This document shows positions 26,201 through 34,612 of a stretch of DNA of 64,000 nt, in pieces. A model generated the notes under the pieces. That model searched no databases. It saw only the letters and a program-made list of their open reading frames with translations, and had not been told where the DNA came from. The DNA is taken from NCBI RefSeq assembly GCF_009695865.1, contig NZ_VUNB01000002.1, positions 1-64,000 of the forward strand, written 5' to 3'. Each line of letters starts with the position of its first letter. The stretch's first letter is position 1. Source of the stretch: Allobaileyella intestinalis (GTDB taxonomy: Bacteria; Bacillota; Clostridia; Peptostreptococcales; Anaerovoracaceae). Both the position numbers and the translations under genes were made by a program.

Positions 26201-28113
26201 CGGCAGACATCGCAAAGCTAAAGGAACTTTTTTCCGAAAGCGACCTGTACATAGCAGTAGGCTCCGACGTTGTGAAGAACGCTTCCAGCTACAGAATGGT
26301 GCCGGGAGAGAACACAATCCACAGCCTGAACCACATAATTTTTGCCAGGGAGGTTCAGCGGCCTACGGAGAGGGCAAACATGGCAGGCCAGAAAAGCCTC
26401 CAGACCTATCCGATTCAGGGAGAGGTTATAAACCTGTCTCTCACCAAGTACTACGAGGACATAAGCTCAACCAGAATCCGGGAGAACATCGACCTGGACA
26501 GAGACGTTTCCTCCCTGGTGGACCCTATGGCCCAGAGCTTCATCTACGAGAACAGCCTTTACTCAAGAGAGCCTACATTTAAGCATGTGCTCCAGGCAAA
26601 GTCCATTAAGATCAGTGATTACAAGCCGGGCTTGTATACTGATGTGGAGCGGCTGGTTAAAGGCGAGATGGCAAGGAAGGGTTATGATCCTGCCAGAGAT
26701 GAGGCTTACCTGGAAAACGAGAGAACCAGGTCGGTTTTCGTGGAAGATTCGGGGAAAAACGGCGGTGCCCTGGGAGTGGCAGCGGCTCACCGGGTGGCTA
26801 CCAGTCAGCTCCTTCAGGTAACAGGAGATCCTGAGACTGCAGCCAGGATCAGGAAAGAGGGACTGGGCAGGATTGCTGCCATCGGCCTTTTCTATTCTGG
26901 CAACAAGAGAGGGGTCAATAACCTGTCCCAGATACTTTTGACAGAGATTCTGGCCCGGCTGCTGGAAAAAGATTATACGTATTGTATTTACGCACCAGTG
27001 GACAAGGCGGGCATGAACCCGGCTGTGATGGAGACCTTCAGAAGACAGGGCTTTGTGAATATTTCCGAGGATCATGAACGGCCTCTTCTGGCAGTGGACA
27101 TGAAATCGCCTATTGTGCTTTTCAGGGATGTGGAGACGGTTATCAAGAGCCCGTTCAACAAGAGCCCGCGGGTACAGAAAGCTCTGGATCAGGCCCATCT
27201 CAGGCTGCTCCATACTTACAACGAGCTTTTTCCTGGAAAGCTGATAATGAGCTTCAACACAAGCGCTGTTTACAGCAGGATCACCGAACTGGTGGCCCGG
27301 GAGAACGGTGTGTCCGTAATACCAGGAACAGTCAGGGACAGAGGACCATATATGTCGGTGCCTTTTGGAAAAGCCCTGTCAGACGTGATTGTGCCTAACA
27401 CAGTGACGAAGGCTCTTCATACAGAGAAATATTTTAACACCGGACTAAACAAGTTCCAGGTCAGAGAAGCCCGGAACTACAGCCGCATTGAGAATCAGGT
27501 GAAGACCATCAAGTCCTTCGGCCGGGATGTGATCCTCATCGATGACCTGCTTCACAAAGGATACAGAATGAAAAGTCTCTGGCCTATTTTTGAAAGGCAG
27601 GATGTGAACATCAGGAAGATTGTAGTTGGAGTCCTTACAGGCAACGCCAGGGATCAGATGGAACTTCAGGGCAGGTCCGTAGAGGCGGCATATTTCATTC
27701 CGGGAATCAGCATCTGGTCAAATGAAAAAGACTGTTATCCGTTTATCGGAGGAGACAGCGTGGACCCTGCAGAAGGAAGTGAAGGAGAGAAGCAGAAGTG
27801 GAAGGAGACCATAAACTTCATTATGCCTTTTACCTCCTATAGTTTTGTGGGAAGGACCAACAGGGAAGCTACCTATAAGTATTCCATGACTTGTCTTGAA
27901 AACGCTGTGGAGATATTGAGGGCCCTTGAGGCTGACTACCAGGAAAAATACGGCAAGAAGCTGACCCTGGACCGGCTGGGAGAGACTATAGTTTCCCCGG
28001 GATGTCCGGAAACGGGAAGAGGAGTGATCTGCGATCTCAACACTGCCCCTTCAGTTTTTGTGGAGAACAACATTGTAGAAGCCAGAAGAATGCACATGAC
28101 CAAGGTGAATTAA
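23224..28113 (+). CDS. Giant multidomain protein: HD, helical repeats, NadD-like adenylyltransferase, GNAT-like and PRTase-like domains
   Basis: The start at 23224 has GGGGG 7 nt upstream; ATG 23206 has none. Of 1629 residues, about 180-320 form an HD-type domain (HISGVHY, then HD at 233-234 within ASHDIGKYG, later ANH and YAD). Residues about 400-900 are helical with HEAT-like spacing. Residues about 917-1110 are a nicotinate-nucleotide-adenylyltransferase-like domain with GTFDPFSLGH (923-932) and ISSTRIR (1080-1086). About 1135-1290 resembles a GNAT fold. About 1300-1510 resembles a phosphoribosyltransferase, with VILIDDLLHKGYR (1436 onward) as the PRPP loop. Proteins annotated as cytidyltransferase-related occur in Clostridia, but no function is known to me. 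A role in pyridine or other nucleotide metabolism is inferred. Confidence 0.85.
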   Translation: MDKRDLMYQELRTHLLDRSFLRAAKVERKEMLSLIDQSLGPLSREMCASLKDFPAPVMGAGNDEDPVRTMKRFHTRDIVDLGEKYIPLLRQEPAEGWLLHCYKGILHQLFPHMEQPEDWEEKSTGRFIILQIMRAAFSWERKTLPFDPTREMELLTDQQVTAGGFTGEYIHMHKLIRSRYINEFMRIGIDITPFNTLGHISGVHYVAMHMARQLYEAGAPVDLALMSGAAASHDIGKYGCRSWEAKRVPYLHYYYSSECLRSFGLNKIEHIAANHSTWDLELENLSAESLLLIYADFRTKSSRDQEGREIIHFYSLKDAFQVILNKLDNVDQAKENRYRKVYAKLKDFEDYMMELGASPELPEDLHIATFQKITRKKREMALLGGFRVIDQLKYDAVEHNIKLMSRFNSREQFASLLENARSARSWNELRTYLSILGEYCTYMTEDQKSMTLQFLYETLSNRESDIRYQAASIMGSITGRYSTEYNKELPADALRPAIAETNVKVFKETLAGILDPGYKYTEQHRKWIMGAAGPYIKNTLAICGDQRRPRFIKVLTEALDKVAAEEKVSRKESLVMALLSAMESVDQESFTDELKESLDKAITDTYGNLSKSVDLVTLELMEKIEGLGRGLDIKDRKKEFLRLLEVSGRPEDLSPRLSSMFLDNLKTNTPWAVKKANIDFMILCLDQLSQDHCIQIATHLANLMKVSETVAVRRRAGQALVGMMENLPYGARNEIAVELINALDLGDYQFTKYIPEFLGEILFYLMPEELDETLDEMEERMLVRGESTSIAIQRTFGVMLQNMDKYIPEGKEEDPDIKNRRLRILYQIIRGFGGYRDVMSREAFNTLGDIYGSHQLTLTQKNRLFRHSAKKLMLLIDEREESELDFYNDAAALNQIYRFINQFQSEGGGFRVGGRRKSAFFPGTFDPFSLGHKAIAKTIRDMGFDVYLALDEFSWSKNTQPHMLRRQIVRMSTADQENIYLFPEDIPVNIANPADIAKLKELFSESDLYIAVGSDVVKNASSYRMVPGENTIHSLNHIIFAREVQRPTERANMAGQKSLQTYPIQGEVINLSLTKYYEDISSTRIRENIDLDRDVSSLVDPMAQSFIYENSLYSREPTFKHVLQAKSIKISDYKPGLYTDVERLVKGEMARKGYDPARDEAYLENERTRSVFVEDSGKNGGALGVAAAHRVATSQLLQVTGDPETAARIRKEGLGRIAAIGLFYSGNKRGVNNLSQILLTEILARLLEKDYTYCIYAPVDKAGMNPAVMETFRRQGFVNISEDHERPLLAVDMKSPIVLFRDVETVIKSPFNKSPRVQKALDQAHLRLLHTYNELFPGKLIMSFNTSAVYSRITELVARENGVSVIPGTVRDRGPYMSVPFGKALSDVIVPNTVTKALHTEKYFNTGLNKFQVREARNYSRIENQVKTIKSFGRDVILIDDLLHKGYRMKSLWPIFERQDVNIRKIVVGVLTGNARDQMELQGRSVEAAYFIPGISIWSNEKDCYPFIGGDSVDPAEGSEGEKQKWKETINFIMPFTSYSFVGRTNREATYKYSMTCLENAVEILRALEADYQEKYGKKLTLDRLGETIVSPGCPETGRGVICDLNTAPSVFVENNIVEARRMHMTKVN

Positions 28114-28160
28114 TAAAAATACCGGAATCCGGCAGTTGTAATGAAAGCAGGAGGTTCAGA

Positions 28161-29135
28161 ATGAAGAAGATAACTGACATAGTCAAAGACAGCGGATGCA
28201 CCGGGGAGCCCTTCAGGGCTCCCTGTCCTCTGGATATGGGAAGGAAACAGAAGGTGTCCGTAGTTGCTCTCGGCGATGTGGGAACAACCATGGTCATTGG
28301 ACTCCGCCTGCTGGGAGAGCCGGTTATTGAGGAGATTGGAATTTTCGACATCAGCCGGGCCAACATGGACAGGCTGGAGATGGAAATAAACCAGATCGGA
28401 TGGCCAGACCGAGAGCAGCGGCCTATGCCCCCAGTGAAGACCATTGATGAAGATGAGATTTTCCATTCGGATCTGGTTATCTTCTGCGCCAGCAGAGGAG
28501 TGCCCCCAGTAGAACCGGGCACACCGGTTACAGACGTGCGCATGGTACAGCTGGAGGCCAACAGAAAGATAATCAGCCATTATGGAGAACTGGCCAGAGC
28601 ACAGGAATTCAAAGGCCTTTTCTGCGTAGTGTCAGATCCTGTAGATCCACTGTGCGGTGCCTTCCTGGACGCTTCAGGTCTGGAACCTTACCAGATCAGA
28701 GGCTTCGGACTGGGAGTAATGAACATGAGAGCCGCTTACTTGGCAGAACGGGAGGAGAGATTTTCCCCTTATCTTAAAGACGGCCGGGTTTTCGGACCCC
28801 ACGGCAGCGGCCTGGTTGCAGCCAACTCCATATCAGATTACGATGACCAGATTTCCCGGGAACTTACAGAGCTGACAACAGCAGCCAACCTTAAGGTAAG
28901 AGACCTGGGCTTTAAGCCTTTTATTGCTCCGGCCCTTTCCTCTGCAGCCCTGTCTGTCATAAGCCTTCTTCAGGGAAGGTGGCACTACAGCTCTGTTTTC
29001 ATGGGAAAGGCATATCTTGGAATGAGAAACCGGCTTACCCCAGATGGAACGGAGCTGGAGGACCTGGATCTTGATCCCCAGCTGTACAGCAGAATACTGG
29101 AATCCTACATGGATCTGGCAGCATTGAGAGATTGA
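28161..29135 (+). CDS. Lactate/malate-dehydrogenase-like Rossmann protein
   Basis: The start at 28161 follows GGAGG by 7 nt; an upstream start would overlap the preceding gene. The 324 residues have an NAD-binding glycine loop, VVALGDVGTTMVIGLRLLG (about 34-52), and then IFDISRANMDRLE as the second strand. SDPVDP replaces the usual NPVD. The catalytic-histidine segment of LDH/MDH is present as VFGPHGSGL (H214). The Asp-Arg region appears as VMNMRAAYLAE, in which the proton-relay Asp looks like Asn. It is therefore a divergent 2-hydroxyacid-dehydrogenase relative whose substrate is unknown. It lies 47 nt after the giant gene and 36 nt before the flavodoxin-like gene. Confidence 0.8.
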   Translation: MKKITDIVKDSGCTGEPFRAPCPLDMGRKQKVSVVALGDVGTTMVIGLRLLGEPVIEEIGIFDISRANMDRLEMEINQIGWPDREQRPMPPVKTIDEDEIFHSDLVIFCASRGVPPVEPGTPVTDVRMVQLEANRKIISHYGELARAQEFKGLFCVVSDPVDPLCGAFLDASGLEPYQIRGFGLGVMNMRAAYLAEREERFSPYLKDGRVFGPHGSGLVAANSISDYDDQISRELTELTTAANLKVRDLGFKPFIAPALSSAALSVISLLQGRWHYSSVFMGKAYLGMRNRLTPDGTELEDLDLDPQLYSRILESYMDLAALRD

Positions 29136-29171
29136 AGAGATATCCGATAAAACAGAAAGTCAGGCAAGTAA

Positions 29172-30338
29172 ATGAACAACAGGGAAAACAGAGAAAATGA
29201 AGAGCCGGACCAGAGAGAACTTCTCGTCCTCAGTCCTGTAAGCGCTGAAGCCAGGGGCATAGGCGGCGAGAGGCGGAGCCGGCGGATGATGAACATTCTG
29301 GAGCAGGCCCTGGAAAATGTGGACTACAAGCAGATCAATCAGGTAGAGGAAATAGAAGAAGGGGATCTTAAGAACAGGAGAGTTATCTTCGCCATAAACC
29401 TGAGCAGTGCAGGAGTTAATCTGGAGTTTTACCGGCTTTTGGAGTACCTGCGGGCCAATGAAAACTGCCTTGAAGGCAGCGTAGGCGGCATTCTGGTAGA
29501 TGGAGGCGGTGAAATGTTCACCAAGGGCATTGCCAGAAGAATGGCCTTCAGCGCAAACAGGGCAGGCTGTCTATTTCCCGGAAGGTCTCTGGTGGAAGCA
29601 ACAGGATCTCTGGAAAATTACAGGGTCCTCAGCCGGGTTACTGGAAAGGAGCCAGAGGAAGTTTATAGCAGCCAGAGCAGAAAGCTGGTCCAGAGAATAC
29701 TGGAATTTCCTGTAGAAAAATGGCCCGTTAAGAATGAAGAAGAAACCCGGGATTTCCGGGAAACTGCAGCTGGTGAACCAGAGCCTTTGAAAGTACTGGC
29801 TGTTCACGCCAGCACCAGAAAATCCTCCAACACCCTTTTGCTGTGGGATATGGTAAAAAAAGAACTGGGTTCCCGGGCCCGGGTTAAGGAGATTTCCCTG
29901 AGAAACGGCCAGATGACAGACTGCCGGGGCTGCAAGTACGAGACCTGCAAGCATTTCGGAGAAAAAGGCAGCTGCTTCTACGGAGGCATAATGGTGGATC
30001 AGGTCTACCCTGCCATTGTTGAATGCGACGTGCTGATCATGATCTGTCCTAACTACAACGACGCTCTTGGAGCCAACCTGACGGCCTTCATCAACAGGCT
30101 TACAGCAGTGGTCAACACCAGGAGCTTAGGAGAAAAAAGAATCTATGCATTGATCGTTTCCGGTTACAGCGGAGGAGATATTCTGGCAGAACAGGTGCTG
30201 GGGGCAATGTGCTTCAACAAAGGTTTCATCCTGCCACCTTCCTTTGCCATGATAGAAACAGCCAACGACCCGGGAAGCATTTTGGAAATTCCGGATATCC
30301 AGAAGGCGGCAGAGAAATTCGCAGAAGGAATCAGATAA
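29172..30338 (+). CDS. Flavodoxin-like NAD(P)H-dependent FMN reductase with extra N-terminal domain
   Basis: The C-terminal half (about 205-388) matches NADPH-dependent FMN reductase/flavodoxin-fold proteins. LKVLAVHASTRKSSNT is the phosphate-binding loop, DCRGCKYETCKHFGEKGSC is a cysteine-rich loop common in the group, and ICPNYNDALGANLTAFINR follows. The N-terminal 200 residues (VIFAINLSSAGVNLEFYRLLEY within) are a separate alpha/beta domain I do not recognise. The reading frame may start at 29172, with only a weak ribosome binding site. It ends the cluster that begins with the giant protein. A redox partner role is inferred. Confidence 0.8.
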   Translation: MNNRENRENEEPDQRELLVLSPVSAEARGIGGERRSRRMMNILEQALENVDYKQINQVEEIEEGDLKNRRVIFAINLSSAGVNLEFYRLLEYLRANENCLEGSVGGILVDGGGEMFTKGIARRMAFSANRAGCLFPGRSLVEATGSLENYRVLSRVTGKEPEEVYSSQSRKLVQRILEFPVEKWPVKNEEETRDFRETAAGEPEPLKVLAVHASTRKSSNTLLLWDMVKKELGSRARVKEISLRNGQMTDCRGCKYETCKHFGEKGSCFYGGIMVDQVYPAIVECDVLIMICPNYNDALGANLTAFINRLTAVVNTRSLGEKRIYALIVSGYSGGDILAEQVLGAMCFNKGFILPPSFAMIETANDPGSILEIPDIQKAAEKFAEGIR

Positions 30339-30390
30339 GGGAAAACCAGGAAATGCCGGAAAATACAAGGAAATACAGATGCTTATAAGC

Positions 30391-30419
30391 TTGAATGATA
30401 ACCTGAATTAAGATAAACT
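30391..30419 (+). promoter_or_regulatory. Promoter of the LysR-LytTR-GHKL operon
   Basis: TTGAAT (30391-30396) and TAAACT (30414-30419) are separated by 17 bp, 38 bp before the lysR start. A GCTTATAAGC palindrome overlaps the upstream edge (30381-30390). Confidence 0.55.
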
Positions 30420-30456
30420 AATAACTCAAGAGGTAATAAGTGAAAGGGTTTGGACA

Positions 30457-31347
30457 ATGGATAACAGAAAGATTCAGGTTTTCCTGGCCACAATAAGGCT
30501 TGGAAGTTTTAACAAGGCGGCAGAAGAGCTTCATATGACCCAGTCTGCAGTGACCCAGTCCATGAATCACTTTGAAGATGAACTGGGCTTCAGGGTGCTG
30601 AACAGAACTCACAATGGCATCAAGCTGACCCCTGCAGGGGAGAGAATCCTTCCATATATTAAGGATGCTGACAGAGCCCTGGCCAGAATTGCCATTGAAG
30701 CAAGAGAGATCGCCGGTGGAAACTCCCTGCCTATCAGAATAGGTGCATACAACAGCATCGCCACATCCTGGATACCGGCTGCAGTAATGGGCTTTAAGGA
30801 GAAGAATCCCCAGGTTGAGTTCATGGTAAAGGTGGGAACCCACAACCTGCTGAAAGACCTGGTGGAGAATCAGGCTGACCTGATCATGTGCGACAGCGAT
30901 CTGGTTTCCGGTCTTGATCCTAAGAAATACGCCTGGTATCCCATGATGGAGGATGAATACTTTGCAGTAGTTCCAAAAGGCCTTTTCCCTGAAAACACAG
31001 ATGAAGTATCTCAAGAGCGCCTTATGGAAGAGACTTTTATTGTGGCCCCTTTCGACACTATCCACAATCATCTGGAAGTAAAACCGAAGAAAGTAATGTC
31101 TGTGGCCAGCGATGATGATGCATCAATAGCGTCTATCGTATCCCACGGCATGGGTGTGACCATGGAGCCGGCCCTTTGCATAAAAAATCTTCCTGAGAAT
31201 ACAAGGGTAATGACCGTTCGTCCCCGTGAAATCAGAATACTTGGAATAATGATTCCAAGAAACGCTCCTGTGATAGTAAAGGAGTTTGCTGCTTTTATCA
31301 GGGAAATGAATGACCAGGGGAGATTTTCTGGCCAGTCAGGGAAGTGA
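30457..31347 (+). CDS. LysR-family transcriptional regulator
   Basis: This 296-residue regulator has a winged helix-turn-helix at 1-60 (TIRLGSFNKAAEELHMTQSA, then VTQSMNHFEDELG) and a LysR substrate-binding domain at about 90-285 (PIRIGAYNSIATSW onward). Its stop overlaps the region just before the response-regulator start, so three regulators are made from one transcript. It may control the adjacent nucleotide/redox cluster, which ends 118 bp upstream, but that is inference. Confidence 0.92.
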   Translation: MDNRKIQVFLATIRLGSFNKAAEELHMTQSAVTQSMNHFEDELGFRVLNRTHNGIKLTPAGERILPYIKDADRALARIAIEAREIAGGNSLPIRIGAYNSIATSWIPAAVMGFKEKNPQVEFMVKVGTHNLLKDLVENQADLIMCDSDLVSGLDPKKYAWYPMMEDEYFAVVPKGLFPENTDEVSQERLMEETFIVAPFDTIHNHLEVKPKKVMSVASDDDASIASIVSHGMGVTMEPALCIKNLPENTRVMTVRPREIRILGIMIPRNAPVIVKEFAAFIREMNDQGRFSGQSGK

Positions 31348-31352
31348 CGATA

Positions 31353-32105
31353 ATGAAAATGAATATTGCAGTTGTTGATGATAACACCGGGGAGCTGGAA
31401 AACCTTTCCGGACTCATAAGGAAATTCGGAGAAGACAGAAACCTGGAGGTGAACGTTCAGTCTTTTTCCAGGGGTGAAGAACTGCTGGAGGATTATCACC
31501 CATACAAGTACACAGTAGTCTTCCTGGATATTTACATGAGTGGAATGACCGGAATCCAGGTGGCGGATTCCATAAGGAGAAATGATCCTGACACATTCAT
31601 TGTGTTCAGCACCAGCAGCAGCGATCACATGGCAGATGCCTTCCGTTTCCATGCCTTCGATTACCTGGAGAAACCTGCGACGGAAGAAAAAGTATACATG
31701 ATCATGGACGATGTATGCCGCAGGACTACTGACGTGATTCCCACTTTTTCTTTTACCTGTGACAGGAAAAAAATGGAGATCCCCTATTCGGAAATAGTGG
31801 CCGTTGCTGCCGCCATTCACTACGTGGATATAAGCGACAGGGAAGGCAACACCTACAGGACCCTCATGGCTTTTTCATCGGCCAGGGAAAAGCTGGAAAA
31901 AGACGGAAGGTTCCTCATGATAACCAGAGGGGTTCTGGTGAACATGGAATATGTCCAGGGTTTTGAAAACCAGGTTTGCATGTTGGACAACGGAATGAGT
32001 TTTCCATTCACCAAGCGGAAGAGGAAGCAGCTGGAGGAAATCTGGCAGAATTATATTATCAGTGGACTGAGAAGAGAAGCGATGGAGAAAGGAAGGCGGC
32101 AATGA
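31353..32105 (+). CDS. LytTR-family response regulator (AgrA/VirR-like)
   Basis: The N-terminal receiver domain (about 1-120) has the acidic pair D9-D10, phosphoacceptor D59 in VFLDIYMSGMTG, and K107 in YLEKP. The C-terminal LytTR DNA-binding domain (about 140-240) contains EIPYSEIVAVAA, HYVDI, and FLMITRGVLVNMEYV. From ATG 31353 it has 250 residues; a GTG at 31344 overlapping the LysR stop is an alternative. Its end overlaps the kinase start by 4 nt (ATGA), so the pair is translationally coupled. LytTR regulators bind direct-repeat sites. Confidence 0.92.
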   Translation: MKMNIAVVDDNTGELENLSGLIRKFGEDRNLEVNVQSFSRGEELLEDYHPYKYTVVFLDIYMSGMTGIQVADSIRRNDPDTFIVFSTSSSDHMADAFRFHAFDYLEKPATEEKVYMIMDDVCRRTTDVIPTFSFTCDRKKMEIPYSEIVAVAAAIHYVDISDREGNTYRTLMAFSSAREKLEKDGRFLMITRGVLVNMEYVQGFENQVCMLDNGMSFPFTKRKRKQLEEIWQNYIISGLRREAMEKGRRQ

Positions 32106-33430
32106 TTTCTAAATTTCCAATTGATCAGCTGTATTCCTATGTGGTTTTCTTTCCTGCAGCCATTCTCTGCTATCTGCCTATGAAAAACCAGCTGGTTAAG
32201 CCCTGGAAGACTTTGGCATTACAGGCCGGCGCTGCATTCTTGTGCCTGGCCATCCCAGCAGCCTGGCTTACATCTCTCTTCCTGTCACGATCCAATCTTA
32301 TTTTCATGACAGCAACCGCAGGCTGTTTTATTTTCTACGTACACTCTGTAAAAGCTCATTTCAGCAAAGCTGCCGCCATATTCATCCACGTTTGCGCAGT
32401 CCTTGCAATTATTTCAGACGGGGCAGCCGTATACGACGCCTTTAAACATCCTGACCTGGGAATCGGCGAGGCAACTGACAGTTACACGGCTTTTCAGCTG
32501 GCCGGCACTCTTGCGGCCGTTCTCATTTCAGCAAGGCCTTTTTCCAGATACCTGAGCATGCTTGTGGACAAACTGGACCTTCCGAGAGTCTGGTACATGA
32601 CCATTCCCTTCGCCCTGTGCATCCTGTTTTTCTGCATAATGGTCCAGCCAGTAAAATACGAAACCCTTCACTACAACAGGGTGGGGTCAGTGGCAATAAT
32701 CTCTCTGTCAGTAATGATGGTTATGTGGATAGTCATGGCCGTTATTTTCTACATGATTGTAACGGATATTCTTGACGCTGCCGAGACAGAGGAGAAAAGG
32801 AAGATCCTGGAAATCCAGGCCAGCCAGTACGACGCCCTGACAAGATACATTGCTGAATCTTCCAGATCCAGACATGACCTTCGGCAGATCATGAGAACCA
32901 TCAGGAACATGGCTGATGCAGGGGACCTGGAAGCCCTGAAAAAATACATGGATTCTTACATGGAACACATTCCTGTAAATAAAATAGAACTATATTGCAG
33001 TAACAGCGCCGTCAATGCTCTCCTAAACTATTATGCAGGAGTTGCAGAGAAATCGGGAATCGAGATCAACTGGAACATCAGCCTGGAAGATACGGGCAGG
33101 ATTGACGATGTAGATCTTTGCGGTATGCTTGGCAATGTGCTGGAAAATGCAGTCCGGGCCTGCGGAAACGTTCCGGAAGGAGAGGCCTTCATTCAGCTGA
33201 CCATAACGAACAGGAACAACCGGTGGCTGTACATAGTAGAAACAAACAGTTTTGACGGCAAGGTCATAATGTCTGGCGGAAAATACCGTTCTGTAAGAAG
33301 AAAAGGAACCGGCCTGGGGCTGGATTCCATTCGCTCCACCGCAGAGTACTACGGAGGCCACGCAGAATTCTCCCACAAAGGCCGGGAATTTTATACAAAT
33401 ATTGTAGTCCCTGTTACTTCTCAGCCTTAA
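32102..33430 (+). CDS. GHKL-domain sensor histidine kinase (AgrC/ComD-like, HPK10)
   Basis: This start is set by the 4-nt overlap with the response regulator and a GGAAGG ribosome binding site, giving 442 residues. The N-terminal half has about six membrane helices (about 10-30, 37-60, 65-82, 88-107, 175-195 and 215-240). A dimerisation/phosphoacceptor region follows with RSRHDLRQ. The ATP-binding domain has the N box GNVLENAVRAC and the G box GTGLGLDSIR. This architecture senses peptide pheromones in AgrC-type systems, but no agrB/agrD-like genes are adjacent. The last 17 nt overlap the convergent WYL gene. Confidence 0.92.
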   Translation: MISKFPIDQLYSYVVFFPAAILCYLPMKNQLVKPWKTLALQAGAAFLCLAIPAAWLTSLFLSRSNLIFMTATAGCFIFYVHSVKAHFSKAAAIFIHVCAVLAIISDGAAVYDAFKHPDLGIGEATDSYTAFQLAGTLAAVLISARPFSRYLSMLVDKLDLPRVWYMTIPFALCILFFCIMVQPVKYETLHYNRVGSVAIISLSVMMVMWIVMAVIFYMIVTDILDAAETEEKRKILEIQASQYDALTRYIAESSRSRHDLRQIMRTIRNMADAGDLEALKKYMDSYMEHIPVNKIELYCSNSAVNALLNYYAGVAEKSGIEINWNISLEDTGRIDDVDLCGMLGNVLENAVRACGNVPEGEAFIQLTITNRNNRWLYIVETNSFDGKVIMSGGKYRSVRRKGTGLGLDSIRSTAEYYGGHAEFSHKGREFYTNIVVPVTSQP

Positions 33431-34508
33431 GGCGCCTGAGAACCCGAGGCTCTATACCGCAGACCAGAGCGGCACGGTACTCGTACTCCTCCACAACCTT
33501 GGCAGGAGAGAGAACCTTCATCTGGTCGCTGAATTGGAACAGCCATCCGAAGAAGGCGGGACTGATCTGAACGTCAACAGTAACAGTGAGAGTGTCCCTA
33601 ACCGTCTTCTCTATCCGTATGTTCTCGCCGAAGCGGTCGTACACTACGCCCAGCATCTTCAGGGAATTCTGAAATTCAAGGGTAACCCTTTCGGCCTTGC
33701 CCATGAACATGCTGAAAACCTGCTCCCTGTAAGTAGAAATGTAGGAGAGAGCTGCCTCTGCGTCAGGGCAGATGGAAACTCTCCGGCCCTCTTCATCTCT
33801 CATAAGCCGTACATCCACCATCCGGTCGATCCTGTAATTCCTCAGTTCGTTCTTGTTCAGTGAATACCCCATGAGGTAGTAATTCTCATGATCAAGAATG
33901 AGGGCCAGGGGATCTACTATATAAAGGGCGTGATCGTGGTGGAACTGGCGATTCCCATCCAGATCCAGGCTGAAGTAGTAAAAAGTTACTCTCTTCCTGC
34001 GGGAGATGGCTTCCTGGAGGCAGTCGATGCTGTAGAGAACCTCCTCGTTAGAGTGCTTCTTGGTGTTGGAGCAGGTCATGCTCTCCTGAAGAATAATGGC
34101 CTTGTGGCTTCCTGCCATTTCCGCCAGCCTCTGAATAAGTTCCGAGGATTCCTTCTCTGTAATAAAGGTGGCCGCCCTGACAGCATCCATCAGTATCTTG
34201 ATCTCCGGATTGGACAGGCTTCTGTCCTTGTAGTAGTAAGCCTTCTCATGGCCCACGAAGGTGTGGCAAATATCGTAGCCGTTGTCGGACAAGGTGTCCA
34301 TGTCCTTCTTCAGGGTCCTCCTGTCACAGGTTATCCCCAGCTCCAGAAGATCTTCGCAGAACTGGAAGGTGGTGCGGGGATGATCCTCGTCTGTTTCCTG
34401 CTTCAGTATTTCCAGCAGTCTTACCAGTTTGACCTTCTGTGCATTCTTCTTGTGCAGTTCTGGGGATAATTCATCACTGCAGTAAACGTCATTCTTTTTC
34501 TTTCCCAT
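33414..34508 (-). CDS. WYL-domain transcriptional regulator
   Basis: This 364-residue protein has an N-terminal winged helix-turn-helix (about 25-90; KLVRLLEILKQ and TCDRRTLKKDMDTLSDNGYDI). A central WYL domain (about 160-250) contains KRVTFYYFSLDLDG, DPLALILDHENYYLMGYS and RNYRIDRM, and a WCX-like C-terminal extension follows. WYL regulators sense ligands such as nucleotides or ssDNA. It is divergent from the histidine operon, with a 9-bp inverted repeat between them, and it converges on and overlaps the histidine kinase gene. TATAAT (minus strand, 34565-34570) is a likely -10 element. Confidence 0.92.
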   Translation of the reverse strand: MGKKKNDVYCSDELSPELHKKNAQKVKLVRLLEILKQETDEDHPRTTFQFCEDLLELGITCDRRTLKKDMDTLSDNGYDICHTFVGHEKAYYYKDRSLSNPEIKILMDAVRAATFITEKESSELIQRLAEMAGSHKAIILQESMTCSNTKKHSNEEVLYSIDCLQEAISRRKRVTFYYFSLDLDGNRQFHHDHALYIVDPLALILDHENYYLMGYSLNKNELRNYRIDRMVDVRLMRDEEGRRVSICPDAEAALSYISTYREQVFSMFMGKAERVTLEFQNSLKMLGVVYDRFGENIRIEKTVRDTLTVTVDVQISPAFFGWLFQFSDQMKVLSPAKVVEEYEYRAALVCGIEPRVLRRLKAEK

Positions 34509-34612
34509 GATGATTGTCCATATTATGATTCAGAATTGAATTACCTGTTTAAATGTACATGACAATTATATCACTTGCATGGAAATAAGTGCACAAAAAT
34601 GACGCAAAAAAA

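Noticed and set aside
28002-28160. Longer start for the LDH-like gene overlapping the giant gene
   Set aside because: The overlap encodes a Cys/Ser/His-rich stretch without homology, while ATG 28161 has a GGAGG site and begins the Rossmann protein normally.
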